This document shows positions 12,720-25,403 of a stretch of 64,000 bases of DNA, piece by piece. The DNA lies in contig VZSF01001508.1 of NCBI GenBank assembly GCA_013398295.1, forward strand, positions 136,919-200,918. Direction: 5' to 3'. The notes under the pieces are model-generated. The model made no database searches and was not told the origin of the DNA. It saw only the letters and a list, made by a program, of their open reading frames with translations. The DNA is from Chionis minor (lineage: Eukaryota > Chordata > Aves > Charadriiformes > Chionididae). Numbering within the stretch: position 1 is the stretch's first letter; each line of letters begins with the position of its first letter. Position numbers and translations under genes: made by a program.

Positions 12720-14075
12720 ACCAAAAGACAAAAGCCATAGCTTAACAGAAGTGTAAGGGGGCTTTCTTAGGAATAAGAAGGCATTCTTCAAAAACCACAA
12801 AGTTGTGTCCTACTAAAATCAACCAACCAACCAAACAAACAAAAAAAAAACCCCAAAGGAACAATAGGCCCAGAATGATGAAATTCAGTAAGGGATGCCA
12901 AAAAATGGATTGTGTTTCAACTTGCAAAAGAGCAGAGACACTAATTATAAATCACGTTGCTACATCTTGGGGGCTAGGAGACCTCAAGACCATCTGTAAG
13001 GCCAAGGAAAGTTCATGTAGCAGGAAGCTTCAAAGACAACAGAATTGCAGCAGAAAAAACTTAAAACTGCCTGACTGCAATAAACATGAAGAACTTGGGG
13101 AAATTTCCACAGCAGAACTTTTCTTTTAGGGGTTCATTTTCCATGTTGTTATGTGAAGGTAGTTGATATCTGTTGGCTATAGTCCACGCAAACTCTTGAA
13201 AGGCATTCCATAAGGTCCCCTGTGACAAAAATCCTAACCTGTTCTGGGATAAGAGCGAATGTCCTCATGTGGACATGTAACTAGTCATAAGACAGGAAAG
13301 AGAGAGTAAGAGTAAATAATTTTTTGTAGAGAATGTAGTTGGCAGTGGAGATTCACACAGATCAGTGTTCAGACCCATGCTGTTCATGAGTGCATAAATA
13401 ATCTAGAAAAAGAGAATTAATTGTGAGATGTTTGCTAATGCTAAATTATTCTAAGTAATAAAAGACATGACTGTGAAACACTGTAAAAGCCTCTCATGAT
13501 AGCAAGCAACTGGGTGTAAACTAACAGCATTTGAAACAATGCATACTGGGAAAAAATCCCAATTTTACATAAATAATGATGGGTCCTGAGATATCTATTA
13601 CCACCAGGAATGAGATCTTCAGGTGATAATAGACAGCACTATAAAAATGTCAGTTCGGGGCACAGCAGTAGCCAAAAGCAATCAAGATGTTAGGAATTTT
13701 GAGGATGGGATAGCAATCACAACAGGAAATATCTTTATGCTGCTAGAAAATCCATTGTGCACCTACACTTTAGAGACTGAATGCAGTCTGGTCTCTTGGT
13801 CTCAGAACAGCAGAATCAGAGAAGGTGCTACAAAAGTCAGGAAAATAATCAAAGGCATCAAATAGCTTTCCCTATGAGCTATACAGAATATACTAGGACT
13901 GTTCAACCTAAACAAAAGACAATTGTGAAAAAGCATAATGTAGATTTGTTAAACACAGTAAGCATGGAGAAGCTCTGGTCATTTGTGGACAATGTGATTA
14001 CTGTAGAAAGCAGCAAGTACTACAACTTATGGTGCAACCTTCACAACCTTGGTGCATATCACTGAAATAATGAAA
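12720..14075 (+). mobile_element. Ancient CR1 reverse-transcriptase remnant (plus strand)
   Basis: Several protein-level echoes occur in the correct order. KAFHKVPCD-like sequence at about 13199-13226 matches the RT KAFDTVPH motif. The stretch gtgttcagacccatgctgtt at 13368-13387 matches 'SVLGPxLF', and tttgctaatgctaaatt at 13430-13446 stands where FADDTKL should be. Frame 13623-13865 then gives DSTIKMSVRGTAVAKSN (family: DEKLxMSxQCAxAxxKAN) and PLCTYTLETECSLVSWSQ (family: [17 protein letters not shown]). The stretch 12720-13130 is less certain; it includes a shift to a KKAFF-like segment and an A/C tract. No tail is visible, so the 3' end is lost. It is one of the oldest insertions in the window. 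Confidence 0.75.
12819..12858 (+). repeat. A/C-only low-complexity tract
   Basis: An (aacc)n/(aaac)n run passes into poly-A and ends in cccc. It lies inside the old CR1 remnant. Confidence 0.85.
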
Positions 14076-17000
14076 AAGTCCAGTAACACAATTATTAAAA
14101 CAGAATTAACATTAATTATTGCAGAACCGCTTGAGATGAAAACATTGTATATGCCTAGCTGTCATGATTTTATATCATAAAAGCAGACAATTTAAATGAC
14201 TTAGTAAGTTCCCAAACAGGTCTATATATGCAGCAAATTGCACTGCTTACCTGGGAGTTAGTTTATGAGGAATTACATAGTGAAATAATATTCAAGCAAC
14301 ATCGTAGAAAGAGCTGATAAATTGCACTGGTTTAGTTCACAGGCTGCATCCCTGGAAGTCCAGCCAAGCTGAGCTGAAAGCATTCCAGGTTGCCAAATAA
14401 AGGTTAAGGCCTGCATTATGCTAGTAAGTTTAATATTACTTTGCATTACAGAGCTTCCCATTGCAGTATAAATTGAAGCAAGACAGCAGATGCCTATACA
14501 GTTCATTGCATGGTTTTGCAAGTGCATGGCTTGAAACGAACTCTTATAATACTACATATTCATTGACCAAATCTAGTAAACAAATCAATCCATTTGCTAT
14601 ACCTTCTTATAGGGGATTGAGAATCCAATTAAATTTTCCACAGAGAAATGTGCCCCAGCACATGCATGCACACATAAGTGCAGACACACACATGTACAGA
14701 AACAGAGGAAGTCTGGAATTTTTTTCTGATTCCTGGGATGAATTCGCCTACGTGCTCAAATAGCAGATGGGAAATACAGGGCATACACACAAATGAGAAA
14801 TGCCGTTCCAGCTGAACTAAACCTTTTAAAGTGCTTGGAAATATAAGTGATACCTGCAAGAGCATTTACAATGGCTTAAGGCAAGAGAGCTGGAGTGGTG
14901 AGCTTACAAAAACTAGAGATGAGGAGGCCAGGATCTCTCTGTCCTAAAACTGTGACTCTCACGAGGCAGCTCTTACTGGAATTCATGTTTTAAACCCATC
15001 GTTCTATAGACAGAGGAAAGCATGCCAGGGAAAGCCGTTCTCCCACTGCTGGTTACAACTGCAGCAACTTAAGCCGATGAGATTGACTTGGTATCCTGCA
15101 GCAGGAGAGAAGGGCTCCAGGGTCCGTGGTTCAAGTATTGCGTGTGGACTTTATGTCTGTGCTAGAAGGACTTGGCTACAAGCTTGTCAATCTTTCCCAA
15201 AACATGAGTCACAGCTGCTACACGTTCTCCCATCTGTAATTGCTTGTTCAGCCCTCAAGAAATATCTACAAATCCAGCACAGGCATTGCTATTAACACAT
15301 CATATACCTCTTTCATCTTTGTATTTTGTCTTTCTGTATGAAATATCCAACTGCGCCTGGTACAGAGCCTGTTTCTTCTCCAAGTCCTTCTCAATTACTC
15401 AGTACCAGCCAGTCTGAATGCATGTGAAACCCCAAGTGCTGCAGAGATGATCTTTCTATACGCAGGGATATATAAAGAGGTTTCCAGTGCTTACACAGGC
15501 TGTTAAATCAAATATGATCTTCAGTTCAAGCAACTGACCTACTCACTGCTAAGACTGCATCTAACTCAAGGCTTGGGCTCACACTGGAACCCAAACTCCT
15601 CAGTTGACGGCATTTACTTACATGCTGGAACGTGACAACTTGCTCTGCAGCTAAGAAAATGCAGGCAAAGTTCAAGAGCGCTCCAGCCTTCCAGCCTTAC
15701 ATCTTCGCATGTGGTACTGACCCAGGTGTCTTGAGACACTTAGCTTCACACAGGTCTCAAAGCTTGTACAAGCCACCCTGTGCTTTCCTTCAGACAGCTG
15801 CTCCTAAAATCTAAGTCTTATACTAGTGGTCAAGTGGGTGACCAAAGTAAATAAAACTTGCCTTGGGGGACTCTGAAGAGCACGTTCAGAAGGACAAGAA
15901 TAACCTGTGAATACTGTCATTTCATGTGGCAGTGCCTAACAGTCCTAGTGGAGGCTGTATACTTGGCCCCTTGAGTTTTTATGTACAAAAGGCTTTGCAG
16001 GTAATTGAGAAAAGAAGAAATGTTACCTTCATCTTTACATGATACAATTTTTAATGAGATTATTATGGAGAGAACACTTGAATAAAAAGCTAAGGTCATA
16101 CATCCAGAGGTATCTGAGTCAGAATAGTGAAGGCTACAAGTAAGAACTGTGTGTTTAATATACTATAATTATAACTGCAAATTGTACTTCAGCCCAAGGC
16201 TTTACAGCAAAGCTGTAAAAAGTAAAATCAATTTTAATCTTTAAGGGCACTTTGCTACATTCTTCTTCTTCAAGGCTAAACCCAACTAGGTCAGTCCAGG
16301 TAGGAGCTGAAAAAATATGAGCTCTTTCTCCCTAAGCAGTAAATATTATCTTCAGCATCAAAAGCTGGATTGCTACCGAGTACACTGCATGGCTCCTTGA
16401 GGAAACTCAGTCATGGGTCTGAGCATCTATCTGAGCTGAACAAAGGCATCCAGGGTGGGGAGCAAGTGTGCTAGATTAGTAGAGAAGACAATCTCTCACC
16501 TGTGACTTTTGATGATTATCAGGTAGCAGAAACAGTTGCTGCTTTCTTGGTTTTAATGTTGGGTCCATTTGCTTTTGCTGTGGATGTACCCCTGGGTGGA
16601 AGGGTTGCTTACATGAAACTTCTGTCTTGGGCTTCTCCCTCTTCAGATCTCAACTGAGGAAAGCTCTCTTGATTTGAATTGATAGTAACCCTACAATTAC
16701 ACACTGCAAACCTGCTAGCCCCTGGTACCAAATCCTCTTGCAGGATCAATTCTACAGTGAGGGTCACAAAGCTGAACTGAGAGTTTAGTGCTTTCTCTGT
16801 CCTTGTTTTAAACTGGAAATGAGGGAATGGGAATGCAGGCATAACTAAACTTCCTAAGTAAGTTTGTCGTCCTGTACTACTTGCTGTGTGGTAGCCTTCA
16901 TCTCATCTGAAAATGGGAATGTTGCTATGGTTTCAGGAATAAAGGATAGCTACCCTTATTCCCTTCTGCTACTGCTTCTGTCTTCTTTTACTCCACTAAA

Positions 17001-17639
17001 AAGTAAAAATGAATTCCTGAGGTGGAAAGATCATATGTCACCACAATAAGTATTTTATAAGAGATAAACAAAAAGTCTTCCCAGAAAGCTCAGACATGCT
17101 TATTTGGGCCTCCAGTGTCCATTTAAGAATGCACTTGCTAGTAACTCAGTGTTATTAGAGTTGGTTGAATCATATTCAGTGGATAATTTATTTGACAAAT
17201 GTTACCATTTTTTAAAAACAAATTACTCATCTAGTTTAAAAAATATTATTCATGAAGATATAGGACTGAGTGAGTTATTAAATGTATTCATCAAATAAGT
17301 TGCTCAATTTTTGCAATATATCTGAATAAATTATTCAACTTATTCATTATTCATTGAGTTCTAATTATTATTTTAAGCACTTATATAGCAATATTAGTGC
17401 ATTGATGTAGTTAGTAGTCCAGTGCACTAGTAGTGCAGTCACCAGTGCACCAGCACACCAGTCACCATTGTAGCAGTCAGTAACAAAAATGACAAGTCTT
17501 CTGATGGATCTATGCTATAACTGTGGCTGGACTAAGGCATGGGAAAAATGGTCTCTACCTGTACTGAAAGGGGAGATTACTATTAATTTGATGAGCTTTG
17601 GATTAGACGTGACAGGTTTGTGCTTATGCTTCTAGTTCC
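14076..17639. other. No gene recognised
   Basis: The content is unique-looking AT-rich sequence. Visible structures are a CA-rich patch at 14660-14700, a perfect 8-bp inverted repeat with a 3-nt loop at 16201-16219, an extremely AT-rich stretch at 17180-17400 and short internal repeats at 17404-17480. None of the short frames has a recognisable product. Confidence 0.5.
17404..17480 (+). repeat. Cryptic short tandem repeats (CAGT/CACCA motifs)
   Basis: CCAGTGCAC occurs at 17419-17427 and 17442-17450, and CAGTCACCA at 17436-17444 and 17459-17467. Both pairs are offset by exactly 23 bases. This fits a degraded duplication with a 23-bp unit, here in about two copies with further partial matches on each side. 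Confidence 0.7.
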
Positions 17640-18344
17640 TGGAATCAGGCTTGGGGAAGAGTGGCTGGAAAGCTGCCAGACAGAAAAGGACCTGGGGGTG
17701 TTGGTCAACAGCCAGCTGAATGTGCCCAGGTAGCCAAAATACAGGCCAACAGCATCCTGGCCTGTAACAGGAATAGCGTGGTAAGCAGGATGAGGGAAAT
17801 GATTGTCCTGCTGTACTTGGGACTGGTGAGGCTACACCTCGAGTACTGTGTTCAGTTTTGGGCCCCTCACAACAAGAAAGACATTGAGGTTCTGGAGCGT
17901 GTTCAGAGAAGGGCAACGAAGGGGGCTTGAGAGCAAGTCTTATGAGGAGCAGCTGAGAGAACTGGAGTTGTTCAGCCTGGAGAACAGGAGGCTGACTGAA
18001 GACCTTATCTCTCTCTACATCTACCTGAAAGGAGGTTGTAGTGAGGTGGCGATCAGTCTCTTCTCCCAGGTAACAAGTGATAGGACAAGAGGAAATGGCC
18101 TTAAGTTGTGCCAGGGTAGGTTTAGATTGGATATTAGGAAAAATTTTCTCACAGAAAGGCATGTCAAGCATTGGAACAGTCTGCCCAGGGAAGTGGTTGA
18201 GTCACCACTTCCTGGTATTTAAAAGATGTGTAGATGTGTTGTTGGGGGACATGGTTTAGGAGTGGAGTTGGCAGTGTTAGGTTTATGGTTGGACCTGGTG
18301 ATCTTAAAGGTCTTTTCCAACCTAAATGATTCTATGATTCTATG
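17640..18344 (+). mobile_element. CR1 retrotransposon, 5'-truncated, ORF2 C-terminal half plus tail
   Basis: The plus strand encodes, in order: [24 protein letters not shown] sequence across a short deletion, [26 protein letters not shown], then after a small deletion and frame change [20 protein letters not shown], and finally [20 protein letters not shown]. The last block ends near 18222, where the family's 'SPSLEVFK' is shortened and shifted. The 3' UTR carries gttaggtttatggttgg and ends in two near-perfect octamers (gattctatgattctatg) at 18328-18344. There are at least three small deletions relative to the family pattern: near 17725, 17920 and 18210. The 179-codon minus-strand frame here is antisense to CR1 and not a gene. 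Confidence 0.93.
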
Positions 18345-21300
18345 AAAATTAAACCTGGCATAGTAATGTCAACCTGAATATACCAGCAGCATAAGCCAGC
18401 AGATTGGAGGACTCTGAGCTTAGCTGTTGGAGGGTAATTCCAAACCTACAGCTTTAGGATGGGGAGAAGTTCATTAATCTTAACTACCTGGGAACATTAT
18501 TGCAAATCAGTTCCCATGGTAGTCCATTATTTGCCTCCAAGAGATGGGCTGCTGGAAGCAAGAGGGTTCAGCCACAAACTACATAGCCAGAGAGGTCACA
18601 GAGTGGTGAGCTGACGCCCCCTATGCCTTCCCCTTGCTGTCTCACCAAGGCTTTGAGTACCTGGCTCCACAAAATGCTATGGAAGAAGAAGAGTGGGGTG
18701 GTAATACAGCAGACCTGCTTGTCTAAAAAAATATCAAGGTTTCTTTTTGAAAAGAAAGCTCTTCTTTTGAAAAGCTAATGAGTTATGCTTTGCTGTGGAC
18801 TTCTTAATTTCTTTTCCACCCTTTTAGTGGGGAGGCAAACCGATTTAGTAGAGAAGGAGAAACCGGAAATTGCCATGCTGTACACCCTAAAAGGGGCTTT
18901 ATCACAGAGAGGCTAAAATTCTTTCCAAAGCTCATCTTTGAAACCAACACCAGATAAGATCCCTCCTCGCTTGCTTCAGCTTTCTGAAAAGAGGGTTAGT
19001 TCTTCTGAAAGGGCAATGTAGTTCAAAACCTAGTGAAACTGAGTGGAATAGACAAAACCTAATGTTGCAAATGCTCAAATTTTTGCAAAATTTTAATGTT
19101 GCAAATTTATTTTTCAAGCAAATGGTTATTTTCCTTGCTTTTTACTAACATTGTCTGTTGGCATTTTGTCTAATTTTCTCTGTGACAAACTAACCCATTT
19201 ATGTGTACATGGACATATTGTTCTTTCTTCAGTCTTTCCCATCCTTCACTTTTGCTGTTAATTGAGAACCAGGACTTGTGAAACAGTGTCTGATGTTACT
19301 GAAGTGAGAAACTTTATGGCACAAAGCAGGCTTAAAAAATTATTTTTTCAATGACATGGTGCATATCTGAAAAGCCCAAATTGACATTTTTGGATAATGC
19401 CTTGTGGAACAATTTGTGCTAAGTGGAGCTGTCTCCATGGTCCAGCATGTCTCTCCTGTGTCCCAGTTGGGGTAGGTCTTATTTTAACCCTGAATACAGA
19501 AGGCAATTTACTTGAGACTAGACTGTGAACTTAGAAATGCATCAGGGAGGCAAGTTACATACACAAAATGCAAATCAAAAGAGAGGAGAGTCCTCCCCCC
19601 TCTCCCCCCCAATATAGATATTTATTTATTTTCTGGCCTGAAATGTTCTTGCCAAATATAAAGGCAATCTTTGAGCACTGAACTGTAACTCTGCTGGGCT
19701 GCCTTCTTGTTGATAAAACTTGAAAAAGCAATTTACTCTCTTGGGCCTGTTTAAGAATTTACAGCGCATAAAGGGGAGGGGTAGAAAGACACGCCACATC
19801 CTCCTACTTTTCTCAAATTTCTGCCTGTTTTTTAAGAAATGAGATGGAAGAAGGTGAAGTGCCACCCATTCCCCATCACCCCCCTACACATACACACATG
19901 AACCAAGGGAATGACAGTGTTTCCCTCCCTCCTGCATTGTCTTCCTGTTCCTTATTTTAGAGGAATGCTTCCAGCCATTACTTTGCTCTCCAAGAGGAGA
20001 AGCAGAGCAAACATCAGAGCCTCTCCAGGACTTTCTGCAATGCTGTGAGCTCCAAGCTCACAGAGAACAGACACCACTGCCCTGCTCCCCTCCCCTCACA
20101 CACACACATACATACACCCACAACATATTTGCAAATGATAGCACAGAGTCCTGCAAGCAGTTCCACTAAGACAAGCCTCAGTATTTCTCAGGAGGACTAT
20201 TGGAATAGCTTGGCTGTCAGTAGATGCCCTGAGGTAGGAAATAAAACAGGATTTGTGAGGATGGGCCACTGAGGGCTTCTGGGGAGGGAAAGGGTTCCTC
20301 TGCCTTTTAAACTACATTATACTTGAAGGGATTAAAGAACATTAGAGGTTTTTCAAAACAGCTCTGCTGTGCAGAAATAGGACAGAAAACAGTACTGGGC
20401 TTTCAAGGGACCCTTCTGTGCTGCTTCAACCCAGTGGTGCTTTCAACGAAAAGCCCAAAAAACTGCCACCCACTGAAACCTGAAGTGTCTCCTTGATTGG
20501 TTAAGGGATACAATCCTCTTTCCTTAGCATATCCCTGAAACTGCTGCACCATTACTTCCAACTTTCTTTCAGGGAAGAAGTTTCCTACCATGAAATGGGA
20601 CTAGGACGCTTGCAAACGGTCCTTTTAGTTGTTGGGTGCTGTGGTCAGGCTGGAGCCTCAACCTAGGTTTAGCTCCCACATGAGGCTCCAGAATTTGGGT
20701 AAACACATTGGCCTTGATTCAGGTGACATTATAGATGCTTCATGCATCGTAACTGGTGTCATGTTGCTCTACAATTGGTGGATTCACATCCTAAGGAAGC
20801 TCCTCTGTGTAAGATCACTCTAGAGAGGTAAGGCCAAGATTCTTGCTCTTTGGAAACCCTCCCTTTGATGTGTTCAGCACTTTAAGGGAATATCCTGACA
20901 CTACTTCTTGTGCCAGGGACTAGAAGGGGTGCTCTCGTGCTCCATGAGCCAAAAACTCTGCTCCTGCTGGGTTGTGTTGGACAGCCTGGCCAACCTGTCT
21001 GCTTTTATTCTAGACACCTGATTCTCCCAGGGGCTCTCTGGGAAAACAATATATGTTCTGCTGTCCAAGCATTAGGTGTTCACTCTTCATCTAGCCCAAT
21101 AATTATCCTTGCTTTTTGCAAACAGGCTGGTTTTATGCACAGATGGTGGGAAGTGGGACAGAGGGGCTGTGCCTGTGTGAAACAACAAGAATTGGCAAGA
21201 CTGCAGATGGAGAGCCAGCCTGTAGGGGGAACAATGATTCATGGCTTTGTTTCACACTGAGTGCATCTTTAAGATATACTTTTAATATTATTTACAGCGA

Positions 21301-24300
21301 GAATATAAAAAACATCAGAACACTGAAACCCTGAGAGAGATTCAGTGAGCGACATAAGACAAGTGCACAACTTAGAAGGAAATGTTACAAGTACTCTTTA
21401 ATCCTTCCCATACATTTGTTCTTTTCTTAATTTAGTAACAGGGTTGGAGAAGGAACTTTACCTGGGCTATAATGTACTGTTCAGAATTAACTGTCCTGCA
21501 TGGAATAAAGATTTCTCTGCAGGGTTCCTTTAGGACCTAGGTTTTTAAAACCGAAAAAAAAGCCTAAGTCCCATGGCAGTGATATCAATACAAAGCCCTT
21601 GTGATTTATAGGGTTAATCTCAAATGGCACGAATTGCCACCTGAGACACAAGGTCTTGCTTTGCATTTATACTCTGTATTGATTTTGTATGAGCAGGCTG
21701 GAGGCACTGCTCTGGGACATGTCCTTCAGTCCTCCAGCCTGAAGTCACTTTTCCTTCTGGCAGACCTGCCTGAAGCCTGAGACACTAGGATACCTTCCAA
21801 GAAAACTGGATAAATGTTCTGGCCTGCACCTCTCCCCTTCATGTAACAAGTGCTAGAAGTTCCAGGAGAGATATTGCTTACGGGCAACTGATTTGGCTAG
21901 CACAGTAACCCAGTGACTACTCTGTACCTGAAAAGTGCTTTGGAAAAAACCCCAGGTAAATAAAAAAGACTACAGAAGGCTAAATCCTTTTTTTATATTC
22001 CAGCCCTCCCAAGGAAGATGGATGCTGTTTATTATAAAGTAATTCTGGCAGGCTCCTGCTGAGGAGTACAAGAAACTGTTTTGTGAACTGAAAGCATTGC
22101 CAATATGTTTCGGAAAAAGGGACTCCGTCTGCAGTCAAACTGAATGCCTGGTCCTTTGGGTGAGAAGTGGCAGTTAAGTAATGGCAGATGAGTTATGAGA
22201 ACTAAAAGTAAAAGGTGATCGAGAGGAAGTGATGGGGTGAGGAGGAGCTTGGTGTTGGAGGAGTTCTCCAGCTTCCCTTTCTCACCTTCCTGAGCAAGCT
22301 CTGCTTCCTTCTGCTGCAGCGCCTTTAGAGACAGTGGCACCTTGTTGCTTCTTTGGTGTGCCACAGTCCAGTCACAGCCTTCCTCCCCTGCTGCATGCTG
22401 CTTTCTGTAAAACCTAGCCTTCAAAACTCCAACAGCTTCATATCACCTCTAGTCTCACACTAAATATCATGCAGGCTCTGCAAGGTCTCCTCCTACTGAG
22501 ATTTCATCATATCTGGTGTTCTACCCAGTCACTTTTCTTTCCTTGTACTGGTGTTATCTCTGCCTCAGCTAGGATACGGGCTCACTGTGGCATGGGACCC
22601 GTGTGGCTTAAAATTGCTTCTTTGTCCATCATGTCAGCCATTCACAAGTCATTGTACGTTTATTTTGGCCCAATGAACCTCAAACATACTTGGGGAAAAT
22701 ACTTGTTTAAAGGAAACATTTTATTCATTTGAAATATTGACTAAAAGCATCCCTATAAAACCCAACAACATTCAAAGCTAGATGAGCCAAAGCAAAACTG
22801 TCCAACAGAACGGATATGAAATTACTGCTGAGCATTTGCATTAAAGTCATAGACACCAGGAAATGCAAGGCTTAGACTGAAACAATATTTTAAAGCAGCA
22901 GCCAGACCTGGGCAGAGCGGGAGGATATGCCAGCTCGTGATTGACTTCTACGAAGATGTAAAAGGCACGGAGATGACAGCTGCTCATGTCTAAACACAAA
23001 TTAACTGCAGCAGTTCTGAAAATAGTAGTATGGAGAAAAGTGCTCCTAACCTCCCTTCTCAGCTCTACGTTTCCCTCCATTTCTTCCCTTTCAGATGAAG
23101 AACTTTCCATGCTTATACCCACATGCTGTGCGGGATGCAATGAACATACCACACAACATGTCACACTCGACTTCTCAAACAGCAGGAATGCATGTTCGTG
23201 CATATCACATCTACATTCCCTACCTCATCTTAGGCTAGAACATTTGTGAATTTCACTGTAGTTTGGCTTCTTTGTCTGAGCAGACTTAGAAAACTCAAGG
23301 TATACTGCAGAATCAGAAGAAAAGTGGATCCACAAGCCACACTGACACAGACAGACATGCCATTTCTAGGAAGGCTGCAACCTCATGCTGCCCAGATATT
23401 CGGGTGCCTTCTGGAAATTCTCATTTTTCTAGAAATACTTCATTACAAGTTCCATAATTCTTAAATAACTTCTAAGAGACAACATGTATTTCAGTCCCTC
23501 CATCGCTTTGTGCTAACACTGAGACATCTGTAGGTGTTGCTAGATCATACTACATTTTTGGGATGTCTAGATCTACTGTACAAGTACATTCTTTTAAAGC
23601 TGGATAAATGATTCACCTGATAAAAGAAGAATTTCAGCCCCTTTGCAATAAGGGTCCCCTTTTCTACAGCTGTACTTGTTATTCATTAATAGTAGATGAA
23701 CAGCACTAATATATTTGTGTTGAAATGGTTCATCACAAAGGAGTGTGTGCAACATTGCCTGACTGTGGTCAGCAGTACTGAGCAAGAAACATGCTGAGGA
23801 CAGCATTATGTTTCATTCTCCCTGTCAAATTCTCTGGAGCAACCCCCAGCTCCATTTTACGTGTTTCAGTCTGGGTCTCAGGTTCTGTGATATTTGCAAA
23901 CTGGTAGCCATGACAGCTGATTCAGTGTATTCACCAAATATGTTGAAATCCGGAACGGAGCCTCTCACTGGTTTTCTACAGAACTTGGCACAAAGATAGG
24001 GAACTCTCAGGCCCTGCACCTACTGTTTGCAATGGGGGAAGATTGTATAAAGCTGAGTGGTCTTCTGACTCCCCTTGCACCTGCTCAGTGAGTGGAAAAT
24101 AGACTTTTAAAATGGCTGAAAGAGAAGAGAAAACTTTTCATCCTCTGGATTTTAAGGCAGATAATCTTTAGAGAGTGGTAGAGAATTTTTACTCTCTGTT
24201 TAAACCCCCTTTTTTTTCCTATGTCAGCAAGAAACAAGGGGTTAAGTGAAGAAAGAGGGATTCACATCCCAGCTTACCCAAAGCTTCCACTCCTTGTAGA

Positions 24301-24611
24301 GGAATTCAGGTCCCTGTCCAGTTGGTTCACCAGAATTTTGAAGCTGTGTTACATCCCAGATGAACGCTCAGCTAATGGGATTATTGGGCTGCTCTGTGTT
24401 GGGATAGACTCAGCCACCTGATGAATATAGCTTTCATGCTGGATTTAAGTCCTTCCAGAAGGAAGTTTTGTCAAAAGCAATAAAATTCCTTGGAGTTTAA
24501 GTTCCACGAATAAGTATTTGCAAGCAGGAGGCAACAGAATATTTTGCTATGTAGCTGTTGGAGCCAGTAGTAATGTTCCACACTAACATTCAGAAAACAT
24601 TTGGTGTTCAA
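18345..24611. other. No gene recognised (6.3 kb)
   Basis: This stretch has no CR1 tail, long ORF or RNA gene that I can see. Simple-sequence patches include a C-rich run at 19593-19611, TTTA repeats at 19621-19632 and CA repeats at 20096-20118. The minus-strand frame 22032-22424 (130 codons) is unsupported. A short stretch at about 20710-20790 vaguely recalls old interspersed repeats but is too weak to call. Confidence 0.5.
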
Positions 24612-25403
24612 CCAATGCATGAAGTTCAACCAAGCCAAGTGCAGAGTCCTACACCTGGGACGTGGCAATCCCAGGCATAAATACAGGCTGGGCAGAGAAT
24701 GGCTGGAGAGCAGCCCCGAGGAGAAGGACTTGGGAGTGCTCATGGATGAGAAGCTCAACATGAGCCGGCAGTGCGCGCTGGCAGCCCAGAAAGCCAACCG
24801 TATCCTGGGTTGCATCAAAAGAAGCGTGACCAGCAGGGCACGGGAGGTGATTCTCCCCCTCTACTCTGCGCTTGTGAGACCCCACCTGGAGTACTGTGTC
24901 CAGCTCTGGAGTCCTCAACATAGAAAGGACATGGAACTGTTGGAACAGGTCCAGCGAAGGGCCACTAAGATGATTAGAGGGATGGAGCACCTCTCCTATG
25001 AGGACAGGCTGAGAGAGCTGGGGCTGTTCAGCCTGGAGAAGAGAAGGCTCCGGGGAGACCTGATAGCAGCCTTTCAGTATCTGAAGGGAGCCTACAGGAG
25101 AGCTGGAGAGGGACTCTTTGTCAGGAAGTCTAGTGATAGGACAAGGGGTAATGGTTTTAAATTGGAAGAGGGGAGATTTAGATTAGATATTAGGAAGAAG
25201 TTCTTTACTGTGAGGGTGGTGAGGCACTGGAACAGGTTACCCAGGGAAGTTGTGGAGGCCCCATCCCTGGAAGTGTTTAAGGCCAGGCTGGATGGGGCTT
25301 TGAGCAACCTGCTGTAGTCAGAGGTGTCCCTGCCCATGGCAGGGGGGTTGGAACTTGATGATCTTTAAGGTCCCTTCCAACTCTAACCATTCTATGATTC
25401 TGT
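24612..25403 (+). mobile_element. Best preserved CR1 copy, 5'-truncated, with tail
   Basis: The element begins inside ORF2 just before [19 protein letters not shown] and runs to a TAG at 25315-25317, about 230 codons without a break. It then continues through a roughly 85-base 3' UTR (gtccctgcccatggcagggg, ggttggaacttgatgatctt). It ends in the octamers ATTCTATG and ATTCTGT at 25389-25403. It is the least decayed insertion in the window. It lacks the endonuclease and most of the RT, so it cannot move itself. Its 3' UTR type differs from the 18344 and 60156 copies, implying a different subfamily. I saw no clear target-site duplication, which is usual for CR1. Confidence 0.95.
24616..25317 (+). 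pseudogene. CR1 ORF2 C-terminal fragment (region after the RT core)
   Basis: The frame starts at CMKFNQAK and has no native start codon, since the element is truncated. In order it shows the [12 protein letters not shown] block that follows the RT palm, the [20 protein letters not shown] block, [30 protein letters not shown], and [19 protein letters not shown]. The basic C-terminal segment ([30 protein letters not shown]) follows. In CR1 this part lies downstream of the RT catalytic domain and is thought to help recognise the 3' end of the RNA. The catalytic FADD motif lies upstream of the truncation and is absent. No frame break is visible over about 234 codons. Confidence 0.9.

Noticed and set aside
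17632..18171. 179-codon minus-strand ORF
   Set aside because: It lies antisense to a CR1 ORF2 segment. Conserved CR1 coding sequence often leaves long frames on its complement.
20640..20830. Possible old interspersed repeat around 'ggccttgattcaggtgac'
   Set aside because: Only one short module is recognisable; not enough collinear sequence to call.
24471..24990. Minus-strand frames of 113-115 codons
   Set aside because: Mostly antisense shadows of the 24612-25403 CR1 copy.
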